Shown: piece by piece, positions 14,701 through 27,948 of the stretch
Numbering within the stretch: position 1 is the first letter of the stretch
Layout of the letters: each line of letters begins with the position of its first letter
Origin: Dimorphilus gyrociliatus
Taxonomy: Eukaryota; Annelida; Polychaeta; Dinophilidae
Assembly (NCBI GenBank): GCA_904063045.1
Contig: CAJFCJ010000012.1
Coordinates: forward strand, 1,550,001-1,614,000
Direction: 5' to 3'
Length of the DNA stretch: 64,000 nt
The notes under the pieces: generated by a model
What the model was told of the DNA's origin: nothing
Databases searched by the model: none
Seen by the model: only the letters and a program-made list of their open reading frames with translations
Made by a program: the position numbers and the translations under genes

Positions 14701-17700
14701 AGTCCTGACAGGTTTGTAACAATTACTTTGTTATTTTATCATATATGCAGTATTTTTTTGGCAAGGAAAGAATTGAATTAATTCAGCTTTACTACTTTAT
14801 TTTATCTTGTTTTTTTGAGCATGTCTGCTTTTCATTTATTTTTTCCTCAAAAAAAAAGAGAAAAAGTTTGCAGTGTTAATTTTATATAGGTTAAAAGTAC
14901 AAGGTAAAGACGCGGATGTGAGCAGTGATTCGTATTGGGCGAGGTTTGCATTTCCTATCTTGTTTTTCTTTTGATTCGTAATCCCGTTTAGCCCGTTAGA
15001 AATAGTTTAGTCTTTCTGTTTTTCTTCTACAATATTTTTCACTGAACTTTGATTCTTCATTGTTATAAAATAATTCTTTGTTCTTCACTGTTTTTGTTAA
15101 AAATCCTTGTTATTGTCAAAAATTACTAGCCAAAAAAAGAATGAAGAAAATATCCATGTAATTAATGTATAGAAAATTTTTTTATATCCTCTTTTTTATG
15201 TAGTTTTCTAGCATTATCGCTTTAGTTACCAATCTCTCTCATCGGTTGTCTTGTGTATATGTATTATGTTTACATAATTGTTTCATTCTCTTTCTCTTTT
15301 GCTTTGTTTCATTTTCTTATTCGTTTCTCTTTCCCCATTGTTTATTCTAACCGAAGAAAGTATCCCTAATCTTTCACACTCTCTTCTCACTATCTTTCTT
15401 TTTATTTGTTTTTTACTATGAAAACTATTTGTTTCTTTTTCTTTATACTTTCATTATATTTATTATACATTCAGGCAAAATGCTGCTCACTTAAACATTC
15501 CACCGTTACCGGTCGGAAGTTATCCACCTTCTAATTCCGGAGTCGCACCTGCTCACGCGGCCGCTGATATATATTCGCGATTCTCGTCTGATTATTCTAG
15601 GTGATTTATCAAACGTTTGTTCTATATATAGCTTTTTTTTATTTGCAATTAGACTAACATTTCTTCTGAGCTTCTTGCTAACTTAATAGATAGTATTTTT
15701 TTTCTCTAACTTTTAATTATAGCTTAAATCTTATCTATTGCTTCTTACAAATTCTATACAAAATGATAACGTTAGCTATCCGTAAAAAAAGATACTGTAT
15801 ATAGTTTATTTATTTATCCTATGTATCTAATCTCACTTTGGGAGGGTGCTATAGGATTTATTTTACAGTGGTACAAAACTTTTAAAAAATAAGTCGAAGA
15901 GAAACATTATATCAATATCCGACGTCTGTAATAAAAACAAGAAAGGGAATAGTACGGAAAGGCTTCCTTCAAGCAAAATTAGTCATACGACTTATATTAC
16001 ATATATAATGATAAAAGATACCTTATTTTCATCTGAATTTTTAGATCGTAAAAAATATATTATAGCAGAGCTAAAGAACGCCTTTCTATGCGACTTCCGT
16101 TTACCATAAAACTACCATTACTACCCACTTGAAAAATAGTTATATTTTCTTTTCTATTAATAGAATGAAACGGGAATCAGTTCTACGATGCTGCCTGGAA
16201 AAATGTTCCTGGAAAATAACAACAATTCTCTTTGTCCTTCTCTTCATATTTACATTAGGGACGGCAGTATACTTTATAGGTTTGTATAAAATTAATTACA
16301 TTTTACTTGTATTTCGCTATATTCGCTAGATCCTTTATAAGTTCATTTCTATAGATAAAATCAAATTAAAAAATAATGCAACGTATATAAATTTCTCCAT
16401 TTATATTTTATTATTTTCTTTAATTAATATCTTTATTTTACTGTTTTATTAAGGTTGATTTTTTTTGTTCTTTTGTGAATGATTGTTGTTTGTAGCGAAG
16501 TTCCTAGTTGATGCAACGAAAATTGAGACAATCGCCTTGGAGAATAATATTCCAAAAGGTGACACAATATGCCGAGATAGATGATTAATTTACTTAATAA
16601 ATTAATCTTTAATACTTTACTTAATTAACTTAACATAGTCTTTTTATTATTATTACTAGAATAACTACTATACTACTTATTTTTTATACCCGTTTCTGAA
16701 AAAAAGTTTGCATTTCACGCTAAAAAATAAAAGGAGAGACGCTAATTAAAAAAATTACCCTTAATTCTTTTTGTACTTAAATATTAATACTTCAAATGTG
16801 ACGTTTGTGATACCATATTACCTTTTTCCCGTTATAAGATATTGCTTGTTAAAACGTAATTAATAACAAACTAATGTTAGACAACATAAAAATTAAAATT
16901 TATGTGTCGCTGTGAACTTTAGACCCCTTTTTCTATTTTGCTAAAAACTACTCAAAATATCCTGTTTGTCAGAATATATCGTATATACAGTATATATCTA
17001 TATATATACGCCTTATTAAAAAAAAAATATCCGTTTTTTCCCCTATAATTTCAACCCCGTTTGTACACATATCTTATGTAAATAGTTAGCGGTATATATA
17101 TATTATATACTATATATAGACAGACATATATATATATAGATGAATGTATATGCCATGAATACTCTTGGAAAGAGAGAAAACAATTTCTGCCCTCAGGAAA
17201 CTTCATTCTTGCTTCTTCTATTTAATTAAAGGGAAAATGTAGAAAGAAACGTAACACTTATTATACTAGACGTTTCCTCGTTGTTTTCTTTCTCTATTGT
17301 TGCATATATTCATAGTTTGTTTGCAACAACAATAGGGAAAAAAAAAGAAAACAGAGAGAATTAGTGAGTAAGGGAAGCATAAGAGTGAAGATTTTTATTT
17401 CTCGTCTGTTGATTCTCTAGCATTAGAAAGAGAGATATCTTTATTTAGATTCTTTTTCTTTCAGCTCAACCAACCGAACCAATCGAGAGAAGGGAGCCTG
17501 AAAAAATTAGCCTGATGAATGGAAAGCGTATGTCGGTTACACTCAAACCGCATAGTTTTATAGTTAACGAATTTAGAATACATGCCGATCGCCATTACAT
17601 GGTAAGTAATATTATACTTGTTTAAGTACAAAATATGATTAATCGTTTGCTTGTCTTTTCGTTTTAATTTAATTTTGCTTATTCTCTTTCTAAACAGTTC

Positions 17701-20700
17701 AATTTCTCTTTGCCACGCTACTCCGTTTTGGGTATATTTTTGAGGAGAGGAGATACTCCGTCTTTTGTACAGTACGATGAAATCTTTCGTGTTTACGGGA
17801 TATTTACTGATAGAGCTAAGAGATCTATTAGTGTGAGTAGAGGCAGTACACCCATTTAGAGCGATTATCTTAACAGCCATCCCCCCTTGAATAATTAATA
17901 AAATTGCATTTAATTTTTTAATAGAATAAAGAAGTAATGAAAGATACTGGAGACGATCGATTCTACACATTTTTACATAGCGGTCTTTGGTACATGATGA
18001 TTTATAATGATGGGAAAGCGGACGTTGATTTTTCATTCGAAGGGAAAGTTTATAGTACGTATTAGTCAGATTACCCCCCGTTAATCATACTAGGTTGTAT
18101 ATATTATCTTTGCGGATATAGGATTCTCTTATACAATATATTATATATTTATGTTATGCTATTTTTTCTATTGTTTAACCGTCTGTAGGGATGAAAGGTG
18201 GGAGGAACTGTCCGGGAAATTGTAACGGAAGGGGAAAGTGCTACGAGAATGGAGATTGCGCTTGTTATAATGGTAGGTAAACCGTTTATGCCATATCATT
18301 TATACACAAAACTCTTAACTTAATATAAATAAATATGTTATTAGGTTGGAGAGGTGTCGATTGTTCGGTAGAGCCCTGTCCAATACTATGTAGCAATCGG
18401 GGAGTTTACATAAGAGGAAGATGCGAATGCAAAGAAGGCTACAAAGGAAACGAGTGTGAATATTCCATAAATCAATGCGAAGTACCTAACTGCAATGGCT
18501 ATGGGAAGTGTCAGGGTGGCAAATGCGTTTGTCATCCGGGCAGGACCGGAAAACATTGCGAGCTCGGTAGGTATTATTTGATAAATATTGGGAATTAGAT
18601 ATGTCACAAATCTTAATTTTTCTTTTCTTGGCTAAAATCCCATCTTTATTGCTTTTAAATCAACTTAGATTCTCTATTACTTTTTTCCTTAATAATGGGA
18701 TAACAGGGACTTGCAGCGATCCGAATTGTTCAGGGAACGGCGTTTGCGTCAATTCAACTTGTTACTGCAACGCCGGATTTTCAGGCGATAAATGCGAGTA
18801 CGAGGGTAACGTTTGCCCGCAAGCTTACTGCAAATATCGAGGATATGTAGGCAGTAATCGGCCGCTCTGTACTTGCAATAGCGGTTATTACGGAACGCAA
18901 TGTGAATTTGGTGAGGAGCTAGCAAGAATAAATCAATAAATAAAAAGACTAATAAATACATCTGATTGCTCTATGCATGATGTTAACAAGGAGTTAATAG
19001 TGCCTGGTTTTTTTTTTATATATACAAATGCAGCCTAGGAGTAATATATATATATTTTTTATTAACCAAAACGACCATTTCCAATAACCGCATGGGATCA
19101 GTAAAAAAGTGCTTCAACTACTATATTAATAAGCTTTAATGATGTGTATATGCGTGTACGAAATTTCCTATAGAAAAATTCTATACGCATCCGTGAAATA
19201 TAACCCATCAAGGTGTATAAATATATACATATACATATATGTTTATATATATAAATGTGTATGTGTGTGTGTCTGTATACTGTATATATCAAGCATACAC
19301 AAACACATATACTGTATATAATCTATAAATAAACCATAGGGTTAATATGCGTATACAGTATATACAGTATATAAATTTATATATATATATATATTTATAC
19401 AAATAAAATATATGCTCGATATTAATCAATTTTGTAGAAGAATCATTATTAAGTTAATACCCTATAATTTTACTGCAGAACAATGCAGCATAACGTGCGG
19501 ACCGCACGCTGAATGCCATGGGAAAGTATGCAAATGCCACGAAGGTTGGTCAGGGACGTTCTGTAATCATAGAACATGCGATGCCAGGTGTGAAAGAGAT
19601 AATCATGGTATTTGCATGAACGGAACATGCGTATGCAATGTAGGCTTTCACGGAACTTTGTGTACATTTGGTAAGTTTTGGTCGGTTGGCAAAGTATTTT
19701 AAAATATTTATTTTACTACTTAGATTGTTACTCTTATTTGCTTTTTATTTGTAATACATTTTACAGATGATTGCCGGCTGAATTGTAACGGACATGGAAA
19801 GTGTGAAAAGAATTCGAATGGTGAAGGATACACTTGCCTCTGCCAAAGGGGCTTTGGTGGTAAATACTGCCATATTGAAGAAGAAACGTCTCATGATAAA
19901 TGCCATGATGGTAAGGATAATGATGGAGATGGATTGACAGATTGCCAAGATCCGGATTGTAGTAGGAGAGAATTAACAGCACCATGCAAGACTTTCAATC
20001 CTAGCCAATATCGACCATTTGATTTGTACTTGTTAAGGCCACAATTCGTTCCGACCTCGTTTTATGAGAGGTTCAAATTTCTTCTTGCTGATGGGAAACT
20101 TCAAAATATTGCCACATGGACGATGCCCCAGAAGAGGATGAGCCTTCTCAAAGGAAGGGTTCTTATGCACAACGATGTACCCGTTTTCGGTATTAATGTC
20201 AGCATTTCCGGCCAGCCTTTCTGGGGATGGACTTTAACAGACAGTGGCAAAAGCAATTACAATGAAGGCGGTGTCTTTCACATGTTAGTAAGCGGAGGAG
20301 GATCGCTAGAAATAAAATTCGAGCATTTCCCTCCGTCTGGTGAAAAACCAGTATTTAAAACAAAAACCGTTCGAGTAATGGTCCCTTGGAATGATGTAGT
20401 TAACATTGGAAACGTTTATATTGAATTAGTCAAAAAGGAGCCAAAGAAAAAGAAAAGTGATTGTACAGTTAGACATGATAGACGCCTGCTGCACCCAGTC
20501 ATTGTCTATTCCTGGATAAATTCGTATAATGGAGGTTGCAAAGAGGGTTGTCTGTTTCCTCTATCAAATACTCATAAACAAGTGATACCTATTCTCGATA
20601 CTCCGTTATCGTTAGTATATGTATCCTCAAACGCTAACAATTTTGAATCAAAGTTAACCGTAAAGGTTACAGATTCTTACGTTCCGGAAGACTTACAGGA

Positions 20701-23700
20701 AATCCGTCTTATTTTAGATGTTGAAGATTGGAGAGAGCATGGTGTTATTGAAGCACTTCCTCATCAAACTTTTACATTCTATTTGAAGCGCCAGCAAACT
20801 GCTTTAATGATTCAATATAGTTATGGAAATGTTTTAGCAAAGATTTCAATAGGATATATCTATCGATCTTGTACTCAACCACAATGGCATCATTTAACAT
20901 CAAAAATAACTACTGCTTCTGCTCTGACATCAAAAATTTACAAGTGGAACTTGAACATCCATCACTTTTATAGCATTGCAAACAATATACTATTTAAAGG
21001 CGATGGTACACTTATCGATTTCACTGAGAGACCTCGTATTTTAGTTGATATATTTAAGGGACGAAAATGCAAAAGAAAGAAGAAAGCTTGCCGTTTGCGT
21101 TCTCCTAGATCGTTAGCCAGTGACGGAAACGGAAATGTTTACGTATCGGACGAACGTTTTATATGGAAATTTGATGACAAGGACGGATATGAATTACATA
21201 TGGATTTTATTAGATTTAATCCATCCTATCTCCACTATATCGCCGTTGATCCAACGACGAACTACTTAATCGTATCAGATCCTAGATCCAGAGCCGTTGT
21301 TAAGCAAGAAACTCCCGACCCGAAAGAGAATGGTTTCAATATGAATAAGATAGCTGGGGGCGGTGGAAAATGCATACCCGGTCAACCGGACGAATGCGGT
21401 GAAGGGGGATACTCGGGTCGTTCCAGTTTGCAACATCCGAAAGGCGTGGCTGTGAATAAGCACGGTGAAGTCTATATTGCTGACGGAGCCGTTGTAAGAA
21501 AGATCGATAAGAATCGTAATATTCATACGGTTGTCGGTACAATTGGATTACCAACAAAATTAAAGAAATTTCCATGCAATGGTACCATACCAGCGAGAGA
21601 AGTTACCCTTTGGGATCCATCGTCGATAGTTATATCGCCTGTTGACGACTCATTACACATCTTAGATGGTAATGTTGTTTATAGATTATCTGAAGATGGA
21701 TATCTATCGATAATAGCTGGTAGACCACATCACTGTCCGCCCATAACTAAACGAGAACAGTATATTGATATTGAATACACTGAACCGTATCCAGCTTTCG
21801 ACGCTATTCTATATGAACCGCGTGATATTGCTTTTGATTATAATGGTCAATTATACATATTGGAATCAGATGGCAAAAAAATAAATCGTGTACGAATAGT
21901 AACGTCGGATGGTTTCATCAAGTTATTTGCTGGTAGAGTTTCAGAATGCGACTGCTCAAAAGAACGTTGCAATTGCAATGAGCACTTGGGAGTTTCCGCT
22001 CTAGATGCCTTACTCAATTCGCCGTCTAGTATTACTGTAACGCCGGATAATACCTTATATATTTCCGATACGGGAAATGGAAAGATACTTAAAGTCGTCA
22101 GCCAAGTGCCTAAATTAGAAGAGAATAAATTCAATTTCAAATCGGTTGATTTCTATAAGGCTAAGAAAATCTACCGTATAATGGATAGTGAAACTAAAGA
22201 AATGTACGTCTTCAAGGATAATGGTCATCACTTATTAACAATTGATTTGCTGACTGGAGAAGTGAAGTACAAATTTAAAATCGATTATCGAGGAGATCTT
22301 AGACAGGTCATTTCTAATGGAACAGATGATTCAAAGTTCAATGTAACTGTAGATCGTAAATTGTATCAAAATAGGGGAGACGAATGCCTACTCGTTAATA
22401 ATCAATGTTATAAATTGGGTAAAGATGGTTCTAAGCAACTGAAAAAGTTCACCTATCCTAACGGTCAAGCCTATCAATTTGAATTTAACCTAGAATATCA
22501 GCTATTATCAAAGGTCGAACCACATGGTGAGCTGACATTTTTCGAATATGATCAAAATAATCACTTGAAAAGTGTGGTTGGACCTACTGGCGACGTTATT
22601 GAACTTAAACAAGATGATTTGAGTGATCTTTCAACGTATGACCTATACGTAACTGGTATGAATAGTATTAAATGGAGAATAAACGACGGCTCAATTACAT
22701 ATTCGCTCCAAGACTCCACGGCTAAGAATATTATTCGCAGAGTTAATGATGAAACCTATGTGGTAATTCACGCTAATAGACTCGTATCAGTAGTAGAAAT
22801 GACGCCTCGTTATCTCTCAACCACAGAACAAACCATTCAAGTAAGCTGATTATCCATTATTATTCATTTTGATGTGTCTTATATTGACTATCATTTTCAG
22901 GAAAGACGTAAGCTGATCATTCCGAAAGAAGTAGGGAAATTAGAGTTGGATTTTACAAAAGTTCTACTCAGATATATCGATCTAGATAATAGAGAAAGAT
23001 CGAGTAGTGGAAATACAAATAATTTTGGATCTTATTGGAATTTCAATTTGAACTCTACGACCGGATCGGATGCTCCAATTCCGCCGTATAGATATTTTGG
23101 TACTTCTTTGAAATTAAATAATATGGAATTTCTTCGTATTCTGTTTAAAACGGATAAGAATAGACCTCAAGAAATTTATTATAAATCATTAGGAACTAAA
23201 AGGCCTTCCGAAAAGCTATTTACGATAGAAAAGCTCCCAGGAGGTTTACCAGTCAAATTTATACCTAGATTTAGTCCAAAGAGCTTAAATCATATAGTAA
23301 TTCATTACACTGCGAGCGGAAAACTCTCATCTTGGGCTGAGAAAAAGAACACGTTTGAAGTACGAAACATATCATTCGTCTATGATGACCAAGATCGCCT
23401 TACGAAAACATTAATAAATCGTAGGGCTGAGTATGATTATCGTTACCATAAAGGGCACAAAGTTCCAAGAACTATTGAACGTTCATCCGGTAGACAATTT
23501 CACGTTAAAATGGATGATAAAGGATTCATTAAGGAGATAATATCTCAATCATTAGCTCATAATAGATTTCATAAAGTTTTATCACCAAATCTACACCGTC
23601 TTGTCTATCAAAGACATCGTAACGAACGTGTTTTGTTTGATTTTGACGCCTTCGGCCGTTGCAAGTATATTCGACTGCCTTCGAACGAAAGGAGGATATC

Positions 23701-25981
23701 CTACAATTTCCTAACAGATGGCCGCCTTCTCGAGGAAAAGTTTGACATGACATCAGTCAAGTACATGTATCAAAGTCATTCGAACGAATTAGCTTCAATC
23801 CATTTAGAAAATGGTATAGAAGATCAAGGGAAAGTATCTTTGAATTATTTTGGGGATATTGTAATTAACTTGCACAGAATTGAATTTCAAAACGAGGAAG
23901 TTAAATCAATTGAGTTTAACTATAAGAGGGATGATTTACTTCGTGTAACAGAGATAAGTGGCCATATTGGAGAAAGAATCTTTACTACACTTACGTATAA
24001 ATACAATGACTATGGAGACGTTGAATATATAAATAGTAACTATTTTAGAAAGACTTCTGATTCAGTAGACGTTGTAGGTGTCAGCCGTATACTCATTGAA
24101 AAGAAACACGATCTCTTTAATAAAATGGAAGAAGTAACTGTTATGTTCGGAAAGCGTAAAGTGAGTAACATCATTGTTAAGAGAGATGCGAGAGGACGTC
24201 CAATAAGACAGGAAAAATATAGACACTCGTCTGGCGGTGGCATGCAATTCGTACAAGAATATGCCTACAAGGATGAAGCGATCAAGGTTTATAAGGAGCA
24301 GTCGAGAGACATTTTATCTTATAACTTCAATTTTGAGGAGAACGGCGGTTTTGTCATGAAAAATGACTTGAAAGGTAATCAACAAGAGTTTCGCATGAAT
24401 GTCACTGGAGAAGTTCTGTCTATGAAAGTTAAAGGAACCGAAACGACATTCCACTACGACATTGACGGATACTGCATCTATTCTAAATCGAAAAAACAGA
24501 AAATTGTATTTGAATGGTCAGCTAAAGCCCAAATCCTAAGGATTACTGATCATAGCTTTGACATTCGATACGTTTACGACGGTCTCGGCCGACTAACCGC
24601 TAGAATAAAGGAAAGTAGAGTAATTCAATTCTTTTACTCCGACCTCACTAACCCGGGACGAGTAACGCATATTTATGATAACAAGGTTGGAAAATCCGTT
24701 TTCATCTACGATCGGAATGGGCGATTAACCGTCATAATACAACGTAATAGAACGTACGCTGTCATCCTGGACGGGTTCGATAACGTTGCAGCAATCTACG
24801 ACGCCGAAACAGGCGAGGAAGTAGTCAGAGCAAATTACGACCCTCTAGGCAGGATAAAAATTGATGGTCAATTTGAGTTCTACTTGGGTTACCGTGGAGG
24901 AATACATGAAATAGAGAATAACTATGTCGTGTTATTAAACGGTCGTATATTGCATACTATCCACGGAATGTACTTGGCTCCCGATTACCAAGCCTTTATT
25001 AAACAGTCTCACAAAGTATTGACTCACCCGGAAATGCTATACCTCTATCTTCCGATATTCCCAGACTTGATAGACCTACAACCGCCTACAGATCCGAAAT
25101 GGTGGCTAAATACCTTCGCTTTTAACGTTGATAATTTTATCCATAAAGTCGGCGCCGACGGCTCGTTAAACTCTATATTGGATTATCGTACATCGCTAAT
25201 ACCTACGGTGAAGCATACTTTGTCGGCATCCACAACTGTGGAAGCTTCGTATCGGGAACGTGAAAGGATTATTTTAAACGAGTTATCTCCTTTCCTAAAA
25301 CCGAATTTGTATTATAAAGATCTGCTATTTACTCCCCTTACTTCCAAACACGGCTATCCATTAGGGGAAGGAATGCTATTGGCGGTTCGACCTAATTTGG
25401 ACGTTCGTCTAAAGTCTTGTAAGCCCTTGATTTCAAAAGAAAATAAAAAGCTGATGGAGAAAATGACAAGAGTATTCAATCATACGAAAAAGATTGACGG
25501 TGTCTATACAAAATTCGGAAAGGACTATCATTATTTTGCCTATCAAGCATCCGACAAAGTCGGATCAATGATAAGCCAAGGTTTAAAACGAACTGAGGAT
25601 TTAGGTAATGTCTCTTTGAAGATAGAGGATGTTGTGGAGGCCAATTACAACGTTAGAAAATCCCATACGGATCTAACTGTAATAAGATTGGATAACCATC
25701 AAACTACCTTCAAAGTCAGAGATGGCATGAGCTATTTAGAAATAAAGGACAAGATTAAAATGGAATACGAGGAATACGCGATCAGAAGAGCTTGGAAAAT
25801 GGAAAAAGAAAGGGCAGAATTAGGTATGCGAACCCGCGCTAAATGGACTAATAAACAGATGAAAGAGTTACGGGAAGGCGAGAATGTGCAATCAGCTAAG
25901 ATAGCTTGGAGGTGGGCTGTTGATCCTCAGGCCTATGATGACCCCAACAATATTATATTTGATTTTGTCGAAGAAAGTTGA
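8782..25981 (+). CDS. TENM: Teneurin (Ten-m/Odz), complete, 16 coding exons
   Basis: Type II transmembrane adhesion receptor of neurons and other cells. Exons: 8782-8947, 13330-13632, 14438-14711, 14890-14943 (cassette), 15475-15600, 16164-16279, 16496-16558, 17465-17601, 17698-17832, 17925-18054, 18189-18272, 18345-18566, 18707-18910, 19479-19670, 19767-22840, 22901-25981. All phases join and give 2,786 residues with the cassette, normal for teneurins. The ATG at 8782 follows an in-frame stop at 8752. Order: proline-containing cytoplasmic domain (about 1-325), one membrane segment (about 326-346), eight EGF-like repeats (about 502-770) with Tyr replacing one Cys in EGF2 and EGF5, the Asp-rich Cys region, NHL propeller (about 1165-1510), YD-repeat shell (about 1620-2430) with the Rhs-type core, and the C-terminal tox-GHH/TCAP-like region. 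Two giant exons of about 3.1 kb, split by a 60-nt intron, encode the ectodomain. No frameshift seen. Confidence 0.96.
8948..13329 (+). other. Teneurin intron 1 (4.4 kb), no gene seen
   Basis: This is the largest intron of the gene, bounded by a good GTAAGT donor and a TAG acceptor. It contains no exon-like open frame that I trust. Long parts are of balanced composition rather than AT-rich, which in a compact genome suggests conserved regulatory DNA. A motif GCGCCATCTATCG at 10767-10779 recurs in inverted form near 26680 and, degenerate, near 27470. Confidence 0.5.
14890..14943 (+). other. Candidate 54-nt cassette exon in the teneurin cytoplasmic domain
   Basis: The segment is preceded by TATATAG and followed by GTTTGC. 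It begins and ends in phase 2 like its neighbours (14438-14711 and 15475-15600), so including or skipping it keeps the frame and adds or removes 18 residues. The encoded peptide is polar and contains Ser-Asp-Ser-Tyr-Trp. Teneurin cytoplasmic domains are known to be alternatively spliced. The phase fit and lack of stops support the exon; no transcript data are available here. Confidence 0.6.
15601..19478 (+). other. Teneurin mid-gene introns, AT-rich, with dinucleotide repeats
   Basis: Apart from the listed exons, the larger introns (15601-16163, 16559-17464, 18911-19478) are AT-rich, with TA/TG dinucleotide runs such as around 19220-19400. I see no other gene. Several TACAGTA or TACTGTA sequences flanked by TA repeats lie here (15793, 16986, 19278, 19310, 19354, 19363). 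Confidence 0.5.
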
Positions 25982-26025
25982 TCTTTAACCGAGCCGATTC
26001 TCTCTCTCTCTTTCATACTCTCTCC

Positions 26026-26056
<31 letters not shown>

Positions 26057-26319
26057 TCTTTCTCTTTCTCACTCTGCATTGGTGCTGAAACCGACTGCTT
26101 TAACTGCATTTTTTTTTCATATGAAAAGACAAAAAAATTTTTACGTTCGTTTAATTTGTATATTTAAATATCGTCAGAAAAAAACAAGAAAACTATAATT
26201 GTTCTCTTTTTTCTTCGTTGTTCGTGCCTTATAGCGGAGCGTACGAAGCGTATTTTTCTAATAATCGTTGTTGTATTATCTAGTCAAATCATGCGAAATT
26301 TGTAGATAATATAAATAAA
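25982..26319 (+). other. Teneurin 3' UTR with CT repeat and poly(A) signal
   Basis: After the stop codon there is a CT-rich microsatellite (pure CT run about 26033-26056). The first good AATAAA hexamer is at 26314-26319, suggesting a 3' UTR of about 350 nt. The poly(A) assignment is inference from the motif. Confidence 0.45.
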
Positions 26320-26391
26320 GTTCGTATATTATATATAAGCTATTTATATATAAATGTATATACATATATCATATACACACTAAGTTTATAA

Positions 26392-26394
<3 letters not shown>

Positions 26395-26423
<29 letters not shown>
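26395..26423. repeat. (AT)n microsatellite
   Basis: Uninterrupted alternating A and T downstream of the teneurin poly(A) signal. Confidence 0.9.
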
Positions 26424-26914
26424 CTTCAAATATAAATATCGAAGAACAAAATATTGCTCATAATTATTTATTTTCGTCATTATTCATTCTTTTATTATAA
26501 CATTAATTGACAGAAATAAACTATGCTTAAGTTTTACGACCAATTTAGTAATTCTTTCAATTTTTTTATTTATAAACGATCTAAATGTCAAACTGCATCA
26601 ACATACAGTACATTGTTTCTTTTCTGCTAACATGCATATCTGCTAACCTCGCCCATCTCGACTTTCTCCTAAAAATCGATAGATGGCGCCAACGAGTGAT
26701 CTTTTCAAAGCGTACAAAGAAAATTTCATTTCTGTTAATGTTTTAGACAGCTGATACTATAAATACTAAAAAGAAATCTATAAAAACATTCAATTTATCG
26801 ATTTAAAACGATTTTTACATAAAATTGACATCTTTTATCGAATATTGAATAATTCTCTTTTAAAAAAGCCATATTATTATTTAAATTGCTGCTTTGGTAG
26901 CTGCCTTACTGTGC

Positions 26915-26986
26915 GGGACAGTGGTCTAGTGGTATGATTCTCGCTTCGGGTGCGAGAGGTCCCGGGTTCGATTCCCGGCTGTCCCC
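26915..26986 (+). tRNA. tRNA-Pro (anticodon CGG), intron-less
   Basis: The 72-nt sequence folds as a complete cloverleaf. The 7-bp acceptor stem is GGGACAG with CTGTCCC and the discriminator base is C. The D arm contains GGTCTAGTGG, which doubles as the A box. The anticodon stem CTCGC/GCGAG closes a TTCGGGT loop with CGG at the anticodon position. The T arm has GGTTCGATTCC, the B box. There is no intron and CCA is not encoded, as expected for a eukaryotic nuclear gene. It lies alone between teneurin and Prrx. Confidence 0.96.
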
Positions 26987-27948
26987 ATAAGTTTTTTTTC
27001 TGTTCTTTTTAGAAAAATTAAGGATTAGGAAATAGTGTTTTTTTCGCTTGACCTCTCTGTTTGTTTGTTGATAATGAAAGGGCGAAAGAGGAGGGAGAGA
27101 AATGAATAGAAATGAGACAATAGTGTAGAATTAAGAGTGTCCACACTTTTCCTCTCCTCTATCTCTCTGTCATTCTCTCGTTTTTTATTTTTATTTATTA
27201 TAAATATAAAACTTTTGGTTTTTACATTAAGATTTCTTTTTATTTTAATGGTTAAATATTTATTGTCTTCCAACAACAAACCTTGTCATCTATTTACCAA
27301 TAGGCCTAAATTTATTGTATAATAAAATTCCCAAGGGAAAGACTATAACAAAGTATAGAGCAATAATAAATTGTTTGTCTGTTTGTTTATTGTCTAGTTC
27401 AAACTATCATAAAATAAAGGAAAGAATTAATCAAAGAATAAAAGAAATATCATTAAAATAATTTCCGTCTATAGATGGCGTTAATAGTAATTTAAAAAAA
27501 AACGTTCGAATATTCGAAAATGGGATATTTGTCCTAAAATGGTACAGTGTATTTAAATGATAAGATATGAGTATAATTCTTCTTTTATTTTAAAGGTATT
27601 TTATAGAGTAACATTTATTAAGCGTAATTCTCTTAAATCGATATGTTTCTTGTTCATTAAAACAAAATTATTTAATGTTAAAGACGATATTTAGACTGCA
27701 GACAACTTGTCCTCTGCTTTCTAGAATACCGAGGCACAGATTGAAGAAAATCACCTCATTCCCAATGTTTAACCGGACCCATAGATTTTCAAAAACTAAG
27801 GAATCGATAAACCAATATAAAAAGATTATACAAGTATATACGAAAATACATGTATAATATAATGTAACCTATATTATACATATAATATGCATGTAATTAC
27901 ATAAATTTTATGGGACAAATATGTGGAAACAAAACAAAGAAAACAACG
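26987..27948. other. AT-rich spacer between the tRNA and Prrx
   Basis: Nothing coding is evident. It would contain the Prrx 3' UTR on the minus strand. A degenerate copy of the ATAGATGGCG motif is at 27471-27480. Confidence 0.5.
26992..26999 (+). terminator. RNA polymerase III terminator (T8)
   Basis: A run of eight T residues begins five bases after the tRNA discriminator base, the normal Pol III stop signal on the non-template strand. Confidence 0.85.

Noticed and set aside
17461..18036. 191-codon open frame on the minus strand
   Set aside because: It overlaps three phase-consistent teneurin exons encoding recognisable teneurin sequence on the plus strand and has no recognisable protein of its own.
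19934..25981. Bacterial Rhs/YD-type toxin gene
   Set aside because: The YD and tox-GHH-like regions belong to an intact animal teneurin with EGF and membrane exons in frame; it is a receptor, not a toxin.
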